Source: Myxococcaceae bacterium
GTDB lineage: Bacteria; Myxococcota; Myxococcia; Myxococcales; Myxococcaceae
Direction: 5' to 3'
Length of the DNA: 36,456 bases
Assembly (NCBI GenBank): GCA_003818285.1
Contig: RPRB01000027.1
Location: forward strand, 1-36,456
A program made the position numbers and the translations under genes. Below, one piece after another: positions 7,337 through 14,587 of this stretch (position 1 is the stretch's first letter; each line of letters starts with the position of its first letter). The notes below the pieces were generated by a model, which made no database searches, had not been told where the DNA came from, and was given only the letters and a program-made list of their open reading frames with translations.

Positions 7337-9964
7337 GTGCGCCTCCGTCCTGGACTCTGGGTCGGACCCTACGAGGTGCTGGCGCCCCTGGGGGCCGGCG
7401 GGATGGCCGAGGTCTACCGAGCGCGCGACAGCCGCCTCGGCCGCGAGATCGCGCTCAAGGTCGTCAACGAGGTGCTTTCCGGCGACTCCGAGCTGGTGCG
7501 CCGCTTCGAGCAGGAGGCGCGCCTTGCGGGCTCGCTGAATCATCCCAACCTCGTCTCGGTCTACGACTTCGGCGAACACGAGGGCACGCCCTACTTCGTC
7601 ACCGAGCTGCTCGAGGGAGAGTCGCTGCGCCACCGCCTCGCCCGTGGCCGGCCTCGCCTCGGCACCGCGCTGGACTGGGCATCCCAGATGGCCGCTGGCC
7701 TCGCTGCCGCCCACGCGCGCGGGGTCATCCACCGGGACGTGAAGCCGGACAACGTCTTCCTCACCGCAGACGGCAAGGTGAAGCTGCTGGACTTCGGCAT
7801 CGCCAAGCTCACGGCCGCGGTCGTCGCCCCGGTGGGGCACCACGACTTGATGGAGGACACGGTCACCCCGACCGGCGGCGCCACCGCCACCGGGGCGGTT
7901 CTCGGAACGCCGGGCTACATGTCACCCGAGCAGGTCCGGGGCGAGCCGCTCGATGCGCGCACCGACATCTTCAGCCTCGGCGCCGTTCTGTACGAGATGC
8001 TCTGCGGCCACCGCGCCTTTCCCGGGGCAACGCCGGTGGAGAGCGGATACGGCATTCTCCACGCGGATCCCGAGCCCCTCCCACCCGACGTGCCGCCCGC
8101 CGTCGCGCAGGTGGTCCAGCACTGCCTGCAGAAGGAGCCGGCGAGACGGTTCCAGTCCGCGAGCGACCTTGCCTTCGCGCTGGAGGTGCTCAGGACCCCG
8201 ATGGGGTCGGCCAGCCAGCCCCCGCTCGAGCCACGCAGGCGCCGGCGTCCGGCACGGTGGATCGTCGGGGCGCTTGCGGCCGGGGCGCTGGTCGTGGCGG
8301 GAGCATTCGCCGCCGGCATGCACGCTCGACCCGCGCCAGGGACTTCGTCCCTCCTTCCTGGAATGGAGCCGGTGACCTTCCGCCTGGGAACCATCCACGG
8401 CGCCCGCTTCCTTCCTGACGGGAGAGTGGTCTTCAGTGCCGCCTTCGAGGGGCTTCCGGAGGAAGTCTTCATCCGGCCTTCGGGAAGCCCGATCGCTCAG
8501 CCGCTCGGACTCCCGAGCGTCAGGCTCCTCGCAGCATCGTCCACGGGCGAGCTGGCCGTGCTCACCCGGCAGAGCGAGCCGTTCGGACAGTTCCCCAGGG
8601 GGACCCTGGCCCGGGTCCCATCCGTCGGCGGGGTACCCCGCGAGCTCACCGAGAACAGCAAGTTCGCCGACTGGTCACCCCGTGGTGAGCTCGTCGTGGC
8701 GCGGGCGGTGGGTGGAAAAGAGGTGCTCGAGTCGCCGCCGGGCCGAACCTTGTTCCGGACCGAGGGGGGGATTTCCCACCCCAGGTTCTCTCCCTCGGGG
8801 GATCGGATCGCCTTTCTCCATCATCCGCAGGCCGAGGACACGATGGCGGAGGTTCTCGTCGTGGATCTCGAGGGACGGACACGGACCCTCTCCAGGCGGT
8901 GGCCGGTGCTCACCGGGCTGGCCTGGACCCCCGACGGTGGTGAGCTGTGGTTCAGCGGAGGCACCAATCGCCCGGACACGCTCTCCGCCGTGAGCCTGGC
9001 CGACGGACGAAGCCGGGAATTCCACCGGAGCCTCTCCGAGCTGAAGCTCCACGACATTGCACCCGACGGTCGAGTGCTGATCAGCACCCAGCTGGCGCGG
9101 GTGGAGATCGTCTCTTCGAGCGGCACTGGCGAACGCGAAACGGTGCTCTCCTGGACGGACTGGAACGATCCCCTGGCCGAGATCTCCGCGGATGGCAAGG
9201 TCCTGTTCTCGACCTCGCAGACCACGGCCGAGGCCGAAGGTTCGCAACCGGTGTGGGTCGTGCTGCGGGCCCTCGACGGGTCTCCGGCGCAGATCCTCGG
9301 CGATGGATTCGCGCTGGATCTGTCGCCCGACGGGCGCTGGGCGCTGGCCCTCCGCTGCCCTGCCAGATGCACCGAGCTGACCGCACTCCCCACCGGAGCG
9401 GGGCAGCCTCGGGCGATCCCGCTCCACGGCATGGAGATGGTGCTTCGCGCCGCGCGCTGGACCGGGGATGGAAGGGCCTTGCTGGGGATCGCCCGAGATC
9501 CTGCGAAGGGACCGGCGCATCTCTATCGACTCGCCGAGGACGGCTCGCCGCCAGCGAGGGTCAGCGACGTCCCATTGAGCCCGTTCGGGTACCTGCAGCT
9601 CTCGCCGGACGGCCGCTGGGCTGCCGCGCTCGATGACCAGCACCGGGTGGTCGTCATTTCACTGGAGCGCGGGACGACCGAGGTGCTGCCACGTCAATCG
9701 AAGGACCCCGTGCCCCGCGGCTGGTCACCCCGGGGAGGGTTGTGGATCACCGAAGCAGCACCGACCGCTGGCGGTCGGACTCGCCTGCTCCGCGTCGAAC
9801 CGCGGACCGGGGCGGTGCTGGAGGAACGGAGCGTCGGCCCCGCCGATCCGGCCGGCGCGGGTCCGCTCCAGGACGTCGTCCTGTCCAGGAACGAGAAGAC
9901 CGTTGCCTTCGAGTTCGCCCGAAACCTCGACACGCTCTTCATCGTCCGAGGCCTCCGGCCCTGA
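7337..9964 (+). CDS. Membrane Ser/Thr protein kinase with C-terminal beta-propeller
   Basis: Eukaryote-like (Hanks-type) kinase of 875 residues. The catalytic domain (about residues 8-275) has the glycine loop LGAGGMAEVYRARD, the ATP lysine in IALKVV, HRDVKPDN (H132), DFG at 152-154, and GTPGYMSPEQ with the glutamate at 198. All residues for activity are present. The DFG-to-SPE segment is about 44 residues, longer than usual, with a Thr/Gly-rich insert. A basic patch RRRRRPARW leads into one membrane helix (about 308-330). The remaining ~540 residues, probably outside the membrane, contain repeated blades such as FSPSGDRIAFL, LSPDGRWALAL and LSPDGRWAAAL, typical of TolB/WD40-like propellers. 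GTG 7337 is the only good start after the preceding stop; the gap to the TPR gene is 35 bp. Confidence 0.9.
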   Translation: MRLRPGLWVGPYEVLAPLGAGGMAEVYRARDSRLGREIALKVVNEVLSGDSELVRRFEQEARLAGSLNHPNLVSVYDFGEHEGTPYFVTELLEGESLRHRLARGRPRLGTALDWASQMAAGLAAAHARGVIHRDVKPDNVFLTADGKVKLLDFGIAKLTAAVVAPVGHHDLMEDTVTPTGGATATGAVLGTPGYMSPEQVRGEPLDARTDIFSLGAVLYEMLCGHRAFPGATPVESGYGILHADPEPLPPDVPPAVAQVVQHCLQKEPARRFQSASDLAFALEVLRTPMGSASQPPLEPRRRRRPARWIVGALAAGALVVAGAFAAGMHARPAPGTSSLLPGMEPVTFRLGTIHGARFLPDGRVVFSAAFEGLPEEVFIRPSGSPIAQPLGLPSVRLLAASSTGELAVLTRQSEPFGQFPRGTLARVPSVGGVPRELTENSKFADWSPRGELVVARAVGGKEVLESPPGRTLFRTEGGISHPRFSPSGDRIAFLHHPQAEDTMAEVLVVDLEGRTRTLSRRWPVLTGLAWTPDGGELWFSGGTNRPDTLSAVSLADGRSREFHRSLSELKLHDIAPDGRVLISTQLARVEIVSSSGTGERETVLSWTDWNDPLAEISADGKVLFSTSQTTAEAEGSQPVWVVLRALDGSPAQILGDGFALDLSPDGRWALALRCPARCTELTALPTGAGQPRAIPLHGMEMVLRAARWTGDGRALLGIARDPAKGPAHLYRLAEDGSPPARVSDVPLSPFGYLQLSPDGRWAAALDDQHRVVVISLERGTTEVLPRQSKDPVPRGWSPRGGLWITEAAPTAGGRTRLLRVEPRTGAVLEERSVGPADPAGAGPLQDVVLSRNEKTVAFEFARNLDTLFIVRGLRP

Positions 9965-10003
9965 ACGATGCATCGGTCCCCGGGCCTGGAGGCGCGGTGT
10001 CCC

Positions 10004-11032
10004 TCAGCCGCGAACGAAGGCGGTGAACCGCCCGCGCACGGCGATGCGCCCGTGCTGGTTCACCGAGTCGGTCCTGATGACGAAGAGCTCGTTGTTCCCC
10101 CGCGTGGAATGCGACTCCAGGGTCCCGGTGGTGAGGAGCACGTCCCCGGGCCGGAGCACCTCGCGGAACTCGAACTCCTGCTCGCCGTGGAGCACGCGGA
10201 ACACGTCCACCTCCATCGCCGGGTCGAGCAGCGCCGCCTGCGCGGGGGTGATGGAGAACAGCACCGCGAACATCGGGAAGGCGATCATCGAGCCCCAGGG
10301 AGAGCGCGCTCCGGCCTCCTCGTCGTGGAGCACGGGATGGAGGTCCTCCGGCAGCCCGGTCGATGCGTACGAGGGCTGTCCGCCGGAAATGGCGACGGCG
10401 TACTCGCGCATCTTCTCGGCCCCCATCACGTAGCGGAACGGCCCCCAGCTCCGGCCAACCGCGGCGCGCCCCGGACCGCGCGCCGGACCCGTGCCTCCGC
10501 CGCTGGGTCCGGGCACCGTCCCTGACGCGGGCGGCAGCCGCGCCTCCTCCAGCAGCTCCGAACGCGACATCCGGAGAACCTCGGCCGCCTGGGCCACCTC
10601 CGCGGTCATCCCCGGCACCGTCGTCGTACCGCGCCGCTCGGGCGGTCGCTCCCGGCCCTCGACCACCACGTTCTTCAGCACCTCGTCGCCGGACTGGTTC
10701 CGTGCCACGACGGCCGCCGTCACCACGCCGGCCGAGACCTCGGAGACGGTGCCCTCGAAGCGCACCGTGTCCTCCGGACGCACCGGTCTGCTGAAGCGCG
10801 CCTTCAGGCCGGTCACCAGCCCCGGGTCCCCCAGGAATCGGGCGAAGGCGTCCACGCCCCAGGCGAGCGTGCAGAGCCCCTGGAGGATGACCCCGCCCAG
10901 CCCCGCCGCCTGGCCCACCTCCGGGTCGATGTGGATGGGATTGAAGTCCCCGCTCGCCCCCGCGTAGTAGAGCGAGCGGTAGCGGTCGCACTCGCGAACC
11001 AGCGAGAAGGTCTGCCCGGCCTGGATGCTCAC
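10004..11032 (-). CDS. Double-hotdog MaoC-like dehydratase
   Basis: The 342-residue product carries two hotdog domains. The N-terminal one has the hydratase-2 signature YAGASGDFNPIHIDPEVG (catalytic Asp and His visible) and resembles MaoC/HadB subunits that hydrate enoyl or dehydrate 3-hydroxyacyl thioesters. The C-terminal half (about residues 210-342; REYAVAISGGQPSYAS, then WGSMIAFPMFAVLF) resembles the N-terminal FAS1-type dehydratase region/HadA subunit, which is usually structural. The domain order is thus B-A. A low-complexity linker (PGPSGGGTGPARGPG) separates them. The GTG at 11032 overlaps the stop of the upstream reductase gene (GTGA), so the two are translationally coupled. Substrate is unknown; acyl-CoA or acyl-ACP is inferred. 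Confidence 0.8.
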   Translation of the reverse strand: MSIQAGQTFSLVRECDRYRSLYYAGASGDFNPIHIDPEVGQAAGLGGVILQGLCTLAWGVDAFARFLGDPGLVTGLKARFSRPVRPEDTVRFEGTVSEVSAGVVTAAVVARNQSGDEVLKNVVVEGRERPPERRGTTTVPGMTAEVAQAAEVLRMSRSELLEEARLPPASGTVPGPSGGGTGPARGPGRAAVGRSWGPFRYVMGAEKMREYAVAISGGQPSYASTGLPEDLHPVLHDEEAGARSPWGSMIAFPMFAVLFSITPAQAALLDPAMEVDVFRVLHGEQEFEFREVLRPGDVLLTTGTLESHSTRGNNELFVIRTDSVNQHGRIAVRGRFTAFVRG

Positions 11033-12153
11033 GCGTTCGCCTTCGCGCCCTCGTCCAGAGGGTCCTCGACCAGCGTCTCTGCCTCGGCAGCCTGCCGGCG
11101 CGCGTAGTCCTCGCGCACGTAGGCGATGAGAGTGTCCAGGTAGGTCGACAGCCGCGGGCAGCGGATGCCGGTGCCCTCCAGCAGCTCGAGGGTGTTGGCG
11201 CTGGTGAACCAGGCCAGCTGGTTGATGTAGCCCAGCGCCGCGCGCTGGGGGCGGGTCACCCGCTCGAGGAGGGGTAGCCGCAGCACCGCCTCGGCCGCGC
11301 GCGCGGGGAAGGTGAGCTTGGGGATGCGGCGGTTGGCGCGCTCGGCGATGAGCTCGTAGACCCGGGCCACGCTCATCGGGCTCGGATCCACCAGGTGGAA
11401 GGTCCGGCCCTTCGCCCGCGGGTCGGAGGCGAGCCGGACCGTGGCCTGCACCACGAAGTCCACCGGGACCACGTTCAGCGGCGCGATGCCGTTGCCGGGA
11501 AGGGGGAGAGGGACCACCAGCGGGCTCGCCACCAGGAGAATGCCCAGCGCGTAGGGCCCCTCGAAGCGGTCGATCTCCCCGGTCCGCGAATCCCCGACCA
11601 CGGTGGAGGGCCGGACGATCGTGACGGGCAGCGCGTCCATCGCCCGCACCACCGCCTTCTCCGCGTGGAACTTGCTCTCCTCCCAGGCGTTGCGGAACTC
11701 CTGGCCCCGGTCCAGCTCGTCCTCGGAGATGACCCCCTCGCGCGCGCCGGCCACGTGGCAGGTGCTGAAGTGCACCAGCCGCTCCAGGCGCCGGCACTCC
11801 CGAGCGAGCTCCAGCACGTTGCGCGTGCCCTCCACGTTGGTGCGGAAGGCCTCCTCCCGGGAGATGGTGAGCTGGTTCAGCGCGGCGAGGTGGAAGATGC
11901 GGGTCACGCTCGCCGCGACGCGCTCCACCTCCTCGCCGGAGAGACCGAGGTGCAGGTCGGTCACGTCGCCGGACAGCACCTCGACCGGAGCGCCGGGCAC
12001 CCGCGCGGCGAGGCCCCGCGCCTCGTCCAGGAAGCGGGGCTGCACCAGGGCGTACACCCCGCCCCGTCCCTGCTGCGCGAGGTGCTCCACCAGCCGCTTC
12101 CCGATGAAGCCCGGGTAGCCGGTGACCAGCGTGGCGCCGTCGCTCGGGGACAT
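11029..12153 (-). CDS. NAD(P)-dependent extended SDR / thioester-reductase-like protein
   Basis: Extended short-chain dehydrogenase-like protein of 374 residues, resembling the male-sterility/thioester reductase (fatty acyl-CoA reductase) group. The Rossmann motif is TGYPGFIGKRL at the N-terminus. NAD-site motifs include VTRIFHLAALNQL, NVEGTRNVLELA and the serine-containing LVHFSTCHVAG, and IVRPSTVVGDS follows the active site. The active-site segment reads FRNAWEESKFHAEKA: Lys161 is present, but the position of the catalytic Tyr (four before the Lys) is Trp157. It therefore may not be a standard SDR reductase. The C-terminal ~110 residues are helical and basic. It lies 12 bp downstream of coaE and overlaps the MaoC gene, consistent with lipid or acyl-CoA work. 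Confidence 0.8.
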   Translation of the reverse strand: MSPSDGATLVTGYPGFIGKRLVEHLAQQGRGGVYALVQPRFLDEARGLAARVPGAPVEVLSGDVTDLHLGLSGEEVERVAASVTRIFHLAALNQLTISREEAFRTNVEGTRNVLELARECRRLERLVHFSTCHVAGAREGVISEDELDRGQEFRNAWEESKFHAEKAVVRAMDALPVTIVRPSTVVGDSRTGEIDRFEGPYALGILLVASPLVVPLPLPGNGIAPLNVVPVDFVVQATVRLASDPRAKGRTFHLVDPSPMSVARVYELIAERANRRIPKLTFPARAAEAVLRLPLLERVTRPQRAALGYINQLAWFTSANTLELLEGTGIRCPRLSTYLDTLIAYVREDYARRQAAEAETLVEDPLDEGAKANA

Positions 12154-12165
12154 GGGCGGAGGACC

Positions 12166-12762
12166 TTATCCGCTCCCGCGAATCTCCTCCCAGATTCGAC
12201 GGACCTGGGCCCGCGTTTCGTCGAGCGAGCCACCGTTGTCCACCACCCAGGTGGCGTGCGCCCGCTTGTCGGCCAGTGGCAGCTGCGCCGCGAGCCGGGC
12301 GGTGATGGCGGCGTCGTCCAGGCCGTCACGCGCCGCGAGGCGGGCCCGCTGGACCGCCTCCGGCGCGGAGACGAGGATCACCCCGTCCATTCCCCGGTGG
12401 AGCCCGTTCTCGATGAGCAGCTCCGCGTCGTAGAGCACCACCGTCACCCCGGCGCGGGCGAGCGCCTCGGTCCTCCGCGCCACCTCCTCGCGGATACGCG
12501 GGTGGAGGATGCCCTCCAGTGCTCGCCGCTCGCCAGGGTCGGCGAACACGCGCCGCCCGAGCGCCGCCCGGTCCAGATGTCCGCTCGGGTCCAGGACTCC
12601 GGGGAACCGGCGGGCCACCTCCTCCAACCCCGGCGTGCCGGGCTCCGCGACGTCGCGGGCCACCTGGTCGGCGTCGATGACCTGGGCGCCGAGCTCGCGG
12701 AACATGGCGGTCACGGTGCTCTTGCCCGAGCCGATGCCACCGGTGAGCCCCACCATCCGCAT
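12166..12762 (-). CDS. coaE: Dephospho-CoA kinase
   Basis: CoaE phosphorylates the 3'-hydroxyl of dephospho-CoA, the last step of coenzyme A synthesis, in the cytoplasm. The 198-residue product has the P-loop GLTGGIGSGKSTV immediately at the N-terminus, then AQVIDADQVARDV, a lid region ILHPRIREEVARRTE and LYDAELLIENG, all typical of the family, and the normal length. ATG 12762 shares its A with the TGA of the upstream gene (TGATG). A second ATG two codons later (12756) is an equally good start. It is placed in front of two acyl-thioester genes, which may explain the pairing. Confidence 0.94.
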   Translation of the reverse strand: MRMVGLTGGIGSGKSTVTAMFRELGAQVIDADQVARDVAEPGTPGLEEVARRFPGVLDPSGHLDRAALGRRVFADPGERRALEGILHPRIREEVARRTEALARAGVTVVLYDAELLIENGLHRGMDGVILVSAPEAVQRARLAARDGLDDAAITARLAAQLPLADKRAHATWVVDNGGSLDETRAQVRRIWEEIRGSG

Positions 12763-13298
12763 CAGCGAGGAGGGGTCGATCCCGCCGGAGCGGCGGTCGC
12801 CGCGGGCGCGGGGGTGGGGGCCGGACGGGGCGCGGTGTAGACGACGGATTGCACCCGGTCCTCGCTCTCCTCGAAGAACACCGCCAGCCCGATGCGGCTG
12901 TAGAGGTAGTAGGTGCGGAAGTCGTCGGTGAGCTTCTTCTGGAAACAGGCCGCCGGCTGGGGTGCCCCCGACTTGGGGCAGGGCGGGCCGAAGGTCGCCT
13001 CCACCGTCTCGTGGTCGATGGCGGTGGCGGGAAACACGTCGATGCGGTCCACCACGCCGGTGGACGGGTCCACCCGGAACTGTGCCTGCGAGGTCCCCTT
13101 CATCGCCGCCGAGTCGGTGTAGGCGAGGACCTCCTTGCCCGAGACGGTGACCGTCTTGCTCGGAGGCCCGAAGCGCTTCACGACGTCGTCTCGCCGCGAC
13201 ACGCCGGGTTCGATGCCGTTCCATGCCTTGGCGCGGGCCACCGCCGCGACCAGGAGCAGCGTGACCAGCAGGGTGCGCCTCGGGCCGGTGCAGCGCAT
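12762..13298 (-). CDS. Small exported protein, possible SmpA/OmlA-like fold
   Basis: I do not recognise a named family. The 178-residue product starts with a signal peptide (basic MRCTGPRR, hydrophobic TLLVTLLLVAAVARAKA), so it is probably periplasmic. The mature part opens with WNGIEPGVSRRDDVVKRFGPP, which resembles the start of SmpA/OmlA (BamE-like) domains where a GxS..dV...lG.P motif recurs. A second, weaker echo is HETVEATFGPPCPKSG. Two cysteines (in GPPCPKSG and PAACFQ) could form a disulphide. The C-terminus is alanine/proline-rich. It is the first gene of the coaE-SDR-MaoC set, and its stop overlaps the coaE start. Functional assignment is uncertain. Confidence 0.75.
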   Translation of the reverse strand: MRCTGPRRTLLVTLLLVAAVARAKAWNGIEPGVSRRDDVVKRFGPPSKTVTVSGKEVLAYTDSAAMKGTSQAQFRVDPSTGVVDRIDVFPATAIDHETVEATFGPPCPKSGAPQPAACFQKKLTDDFRTYYLYSRIGLAVFFEESEDRVQSVVYTAPRPAPTPAPAATAAPAGSTPPR

Positions 13299-13385
13299 CC
13301 CTTCCGTCTACCCCGACCGCCGGGGGCCCTCAACCTCCTGCCGCTTGCCAGAGGGGAGGGCAATCCCGTATCTGCCCGGTGCTCG

Positions 13386-13871
13386 ATGACCCTCCCACGC
13401 TCGACCCGCTGGGTGCTGGCGCTCGCCGTGCTGTGCTCCGCGATGGCCGCGGGCGCGGACTTCCTCGGACCCGAGAGCTGCAAGGGGTGCCACCCCGACG
13501 CGTACGCGGCCTGGAGGTCCTCCAAGCACGCGCGCTCGATGGAGTCCCTCACCGCCGAGCAGCAGCGCGAGGCCCGCTGTACCACCTGCCACGCTCCCAA
13601 CCTCGCCGACCAGTCCATGACCGCGATCAGCTGCGAGACCTGCCACGGCGGCGGCCAGTACTACGCGCCCGCGTACGTGATGAAGGACCCGGAGCTGGCC
13701 CGGCTGGTGGGGCTCCAGGACCCGTCGGAGAAGTCGTGCCGGAGCTGCCACGAGCCGAGCTCGCCGTCTCTCCGCCCCTTCCAGTTCGCGGAGAAGCTGA
13801 AGGCCATGGACCACTGGAGCGTGGAGCGGCAGAAGCGCGGCGCCTCGCCGTCTCCCCGCGCCGACCGGTGA
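13386..13871 (+). CDS. Periplasmic tetrahaem cytochrome c
   Basis: The 161-residue protein has an N-terminal signal peptide (RSTRWVLALAVLCSAMAAGA) and four CXXCH haem-binding sites: CKGCH, CTTCH, CETCH and CRSCH. The first lies in GPESCKGCHPDAYAAWRSSKHA, the typical opening of cytochrome c554/multihaem domains in which the later histidine is a distal ligand. It is probably a periplasmic electron carrier. It stops by GTGA overlap with engB, an unusual partner, so coupling may only reflect gene packing. It is divergent from the small exported-protein gene, with an 87-bp gap. TTGCCA (13345) and TATCTG (13369) with 18-bp spacing could be a promoter, but they would leave almost no leader. Confidence 0.9.
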   Translation: MTLPRSTRWVLALAVLCSAMAAGADFLGPESCKGCHPDAYAAWRSSKHARSMESLTAEQQREARCTTCHAPNLADQSMTAISCETCHGGGQYYAPAYVMKDPELARLVGLQDPSEKSCRSCHEPSSPSLRPFQFAEKLKAMDHWSVERQKRGASPSPRADR

Positions 13872-14473
13872 TCCGCGTCCTCGACGCGCGCTTCCTCACC
13901 ACCGCGGTGGAGGAGAAGGGGTGGCCGCCCGGCGACGCACCGGAGATCGCCTTCGTCGGCCGGAGCAACGTGGGCAAGTCGTCGATGATCAACGCGCTCA
14001 CCGGCCGCCGGAAGCTGGTCCGGGTCTCGAACACGCCGGGCCGCACCCGCACCCTCAACTTCTTCGACGCCGTGCTGGAGAAGGACGGACTTCGCCGCAC
14101 GGTCCGCCTCGCCGACCTTCCAGGGTACGGATTCGCCCGGGTGTCCCACGCGGAGCGCGCCAGCTGGGAGAGGATGATCACCACCTATCTCGAACGACGG
14201 ACGTCGCTGCGCGGCGTGGTGGCGATCGTCGACGCGGAGGTGGGGGCCACCGAGGATGACGTCCGCACACTGGCCTACCTCGTCAACGCGGGACGGCAAG
14301 TGCTGGTCGCGGCGACCAAGCTGGACCGGCTCGGCAAGGCGCACCGGAAGCCACAACTCGCCGCGATCGCCGAGCGCCTGTCGGTCCCGCGTGACACCGT
14401 CCTGGGTTTCTCGGCAACGGACAAGCTGGGGGTGCCTCAAGTGTGGGAGTCGCTCTGGATGGCCACGTCCTGA
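13868..14473 (+). CDS. engB: Ribosome biogenesis GTP-binding protein EngB (YihA/YsxC)
   Basis: EngB is a small GTPase needed for large ribosomal subunit assembly. All G motifs are readable in the 201-residue product: G1 GRSNVGKSS, G2 around NTPGRTRTLNFF, G3 DLPGYG, G4 TKLD and G5 SAT. Length and order match the family. The GTG start at 13868 overlaps the stop of the cytochrome gene. No other ATG/GTG precedes the conserved N-terminal segment DAPEIAFVGRSN as well. Cytoplasmic; no odd residues seen. Confidence 0.95.
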   Translation: MIRVLDARFLTTAVEEKGWPPGDAPEIAFVGRSNVGKSSMINALTGRRKLVRVSNTPGRTRTLNFFDAVLEKDGLRRTVRLADLPGYGFARVSHAERASWERMITTYLERRTSLRGVVAIVDAEVGATEDDVRTLAYLVNAGRQVLVAATKLDRLGKAHRKPQLAAIAERLSVPRDTVLGFSATDKLGVPQVWESLWMATS

Positions 14474-14486
14474 GCGTGCTCGAGTG

Positions 14487-14515
14487 TTGACCGACCGGGG
14501 AGCCCGCCCGATGAT
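14487..14515 (+). promoter_or_regulatory. Candidate sigma-70-type promoter for the propeller lipoprotein
   Basis: TTGACC (14487-14492) and GATGAT (14510-14515) are separated by exactly 17 bp, matching 5/6 and 4/6 consensus bases. This is the best such pair in the 114-bp gap after engB. Initiation near 14522 would leave a ~65-nt leader. Confidence 0.4.
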
Positions 14516-14535
14516 TCCCTGCCTGAAGGCCGAGG

Positions 14536-14554
14536 GTGTGCCCGCCGGGCGCAC
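14536..14554 (+). terminator. Weak hairpin in the gap after engB
   Basis: GTGTGCC (14536-14542) pairs with GGCGCAC (14548-14554) across a 5-nt loop with one G-U pair. There is no T-run after it. It could end engB transcription or sit in the leader of the next gene. Confidence 0.25.
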
Positions 14555-14587
14555 AGGCCCGTGCAGCCTCTCGTGGAGACCGCTCCG

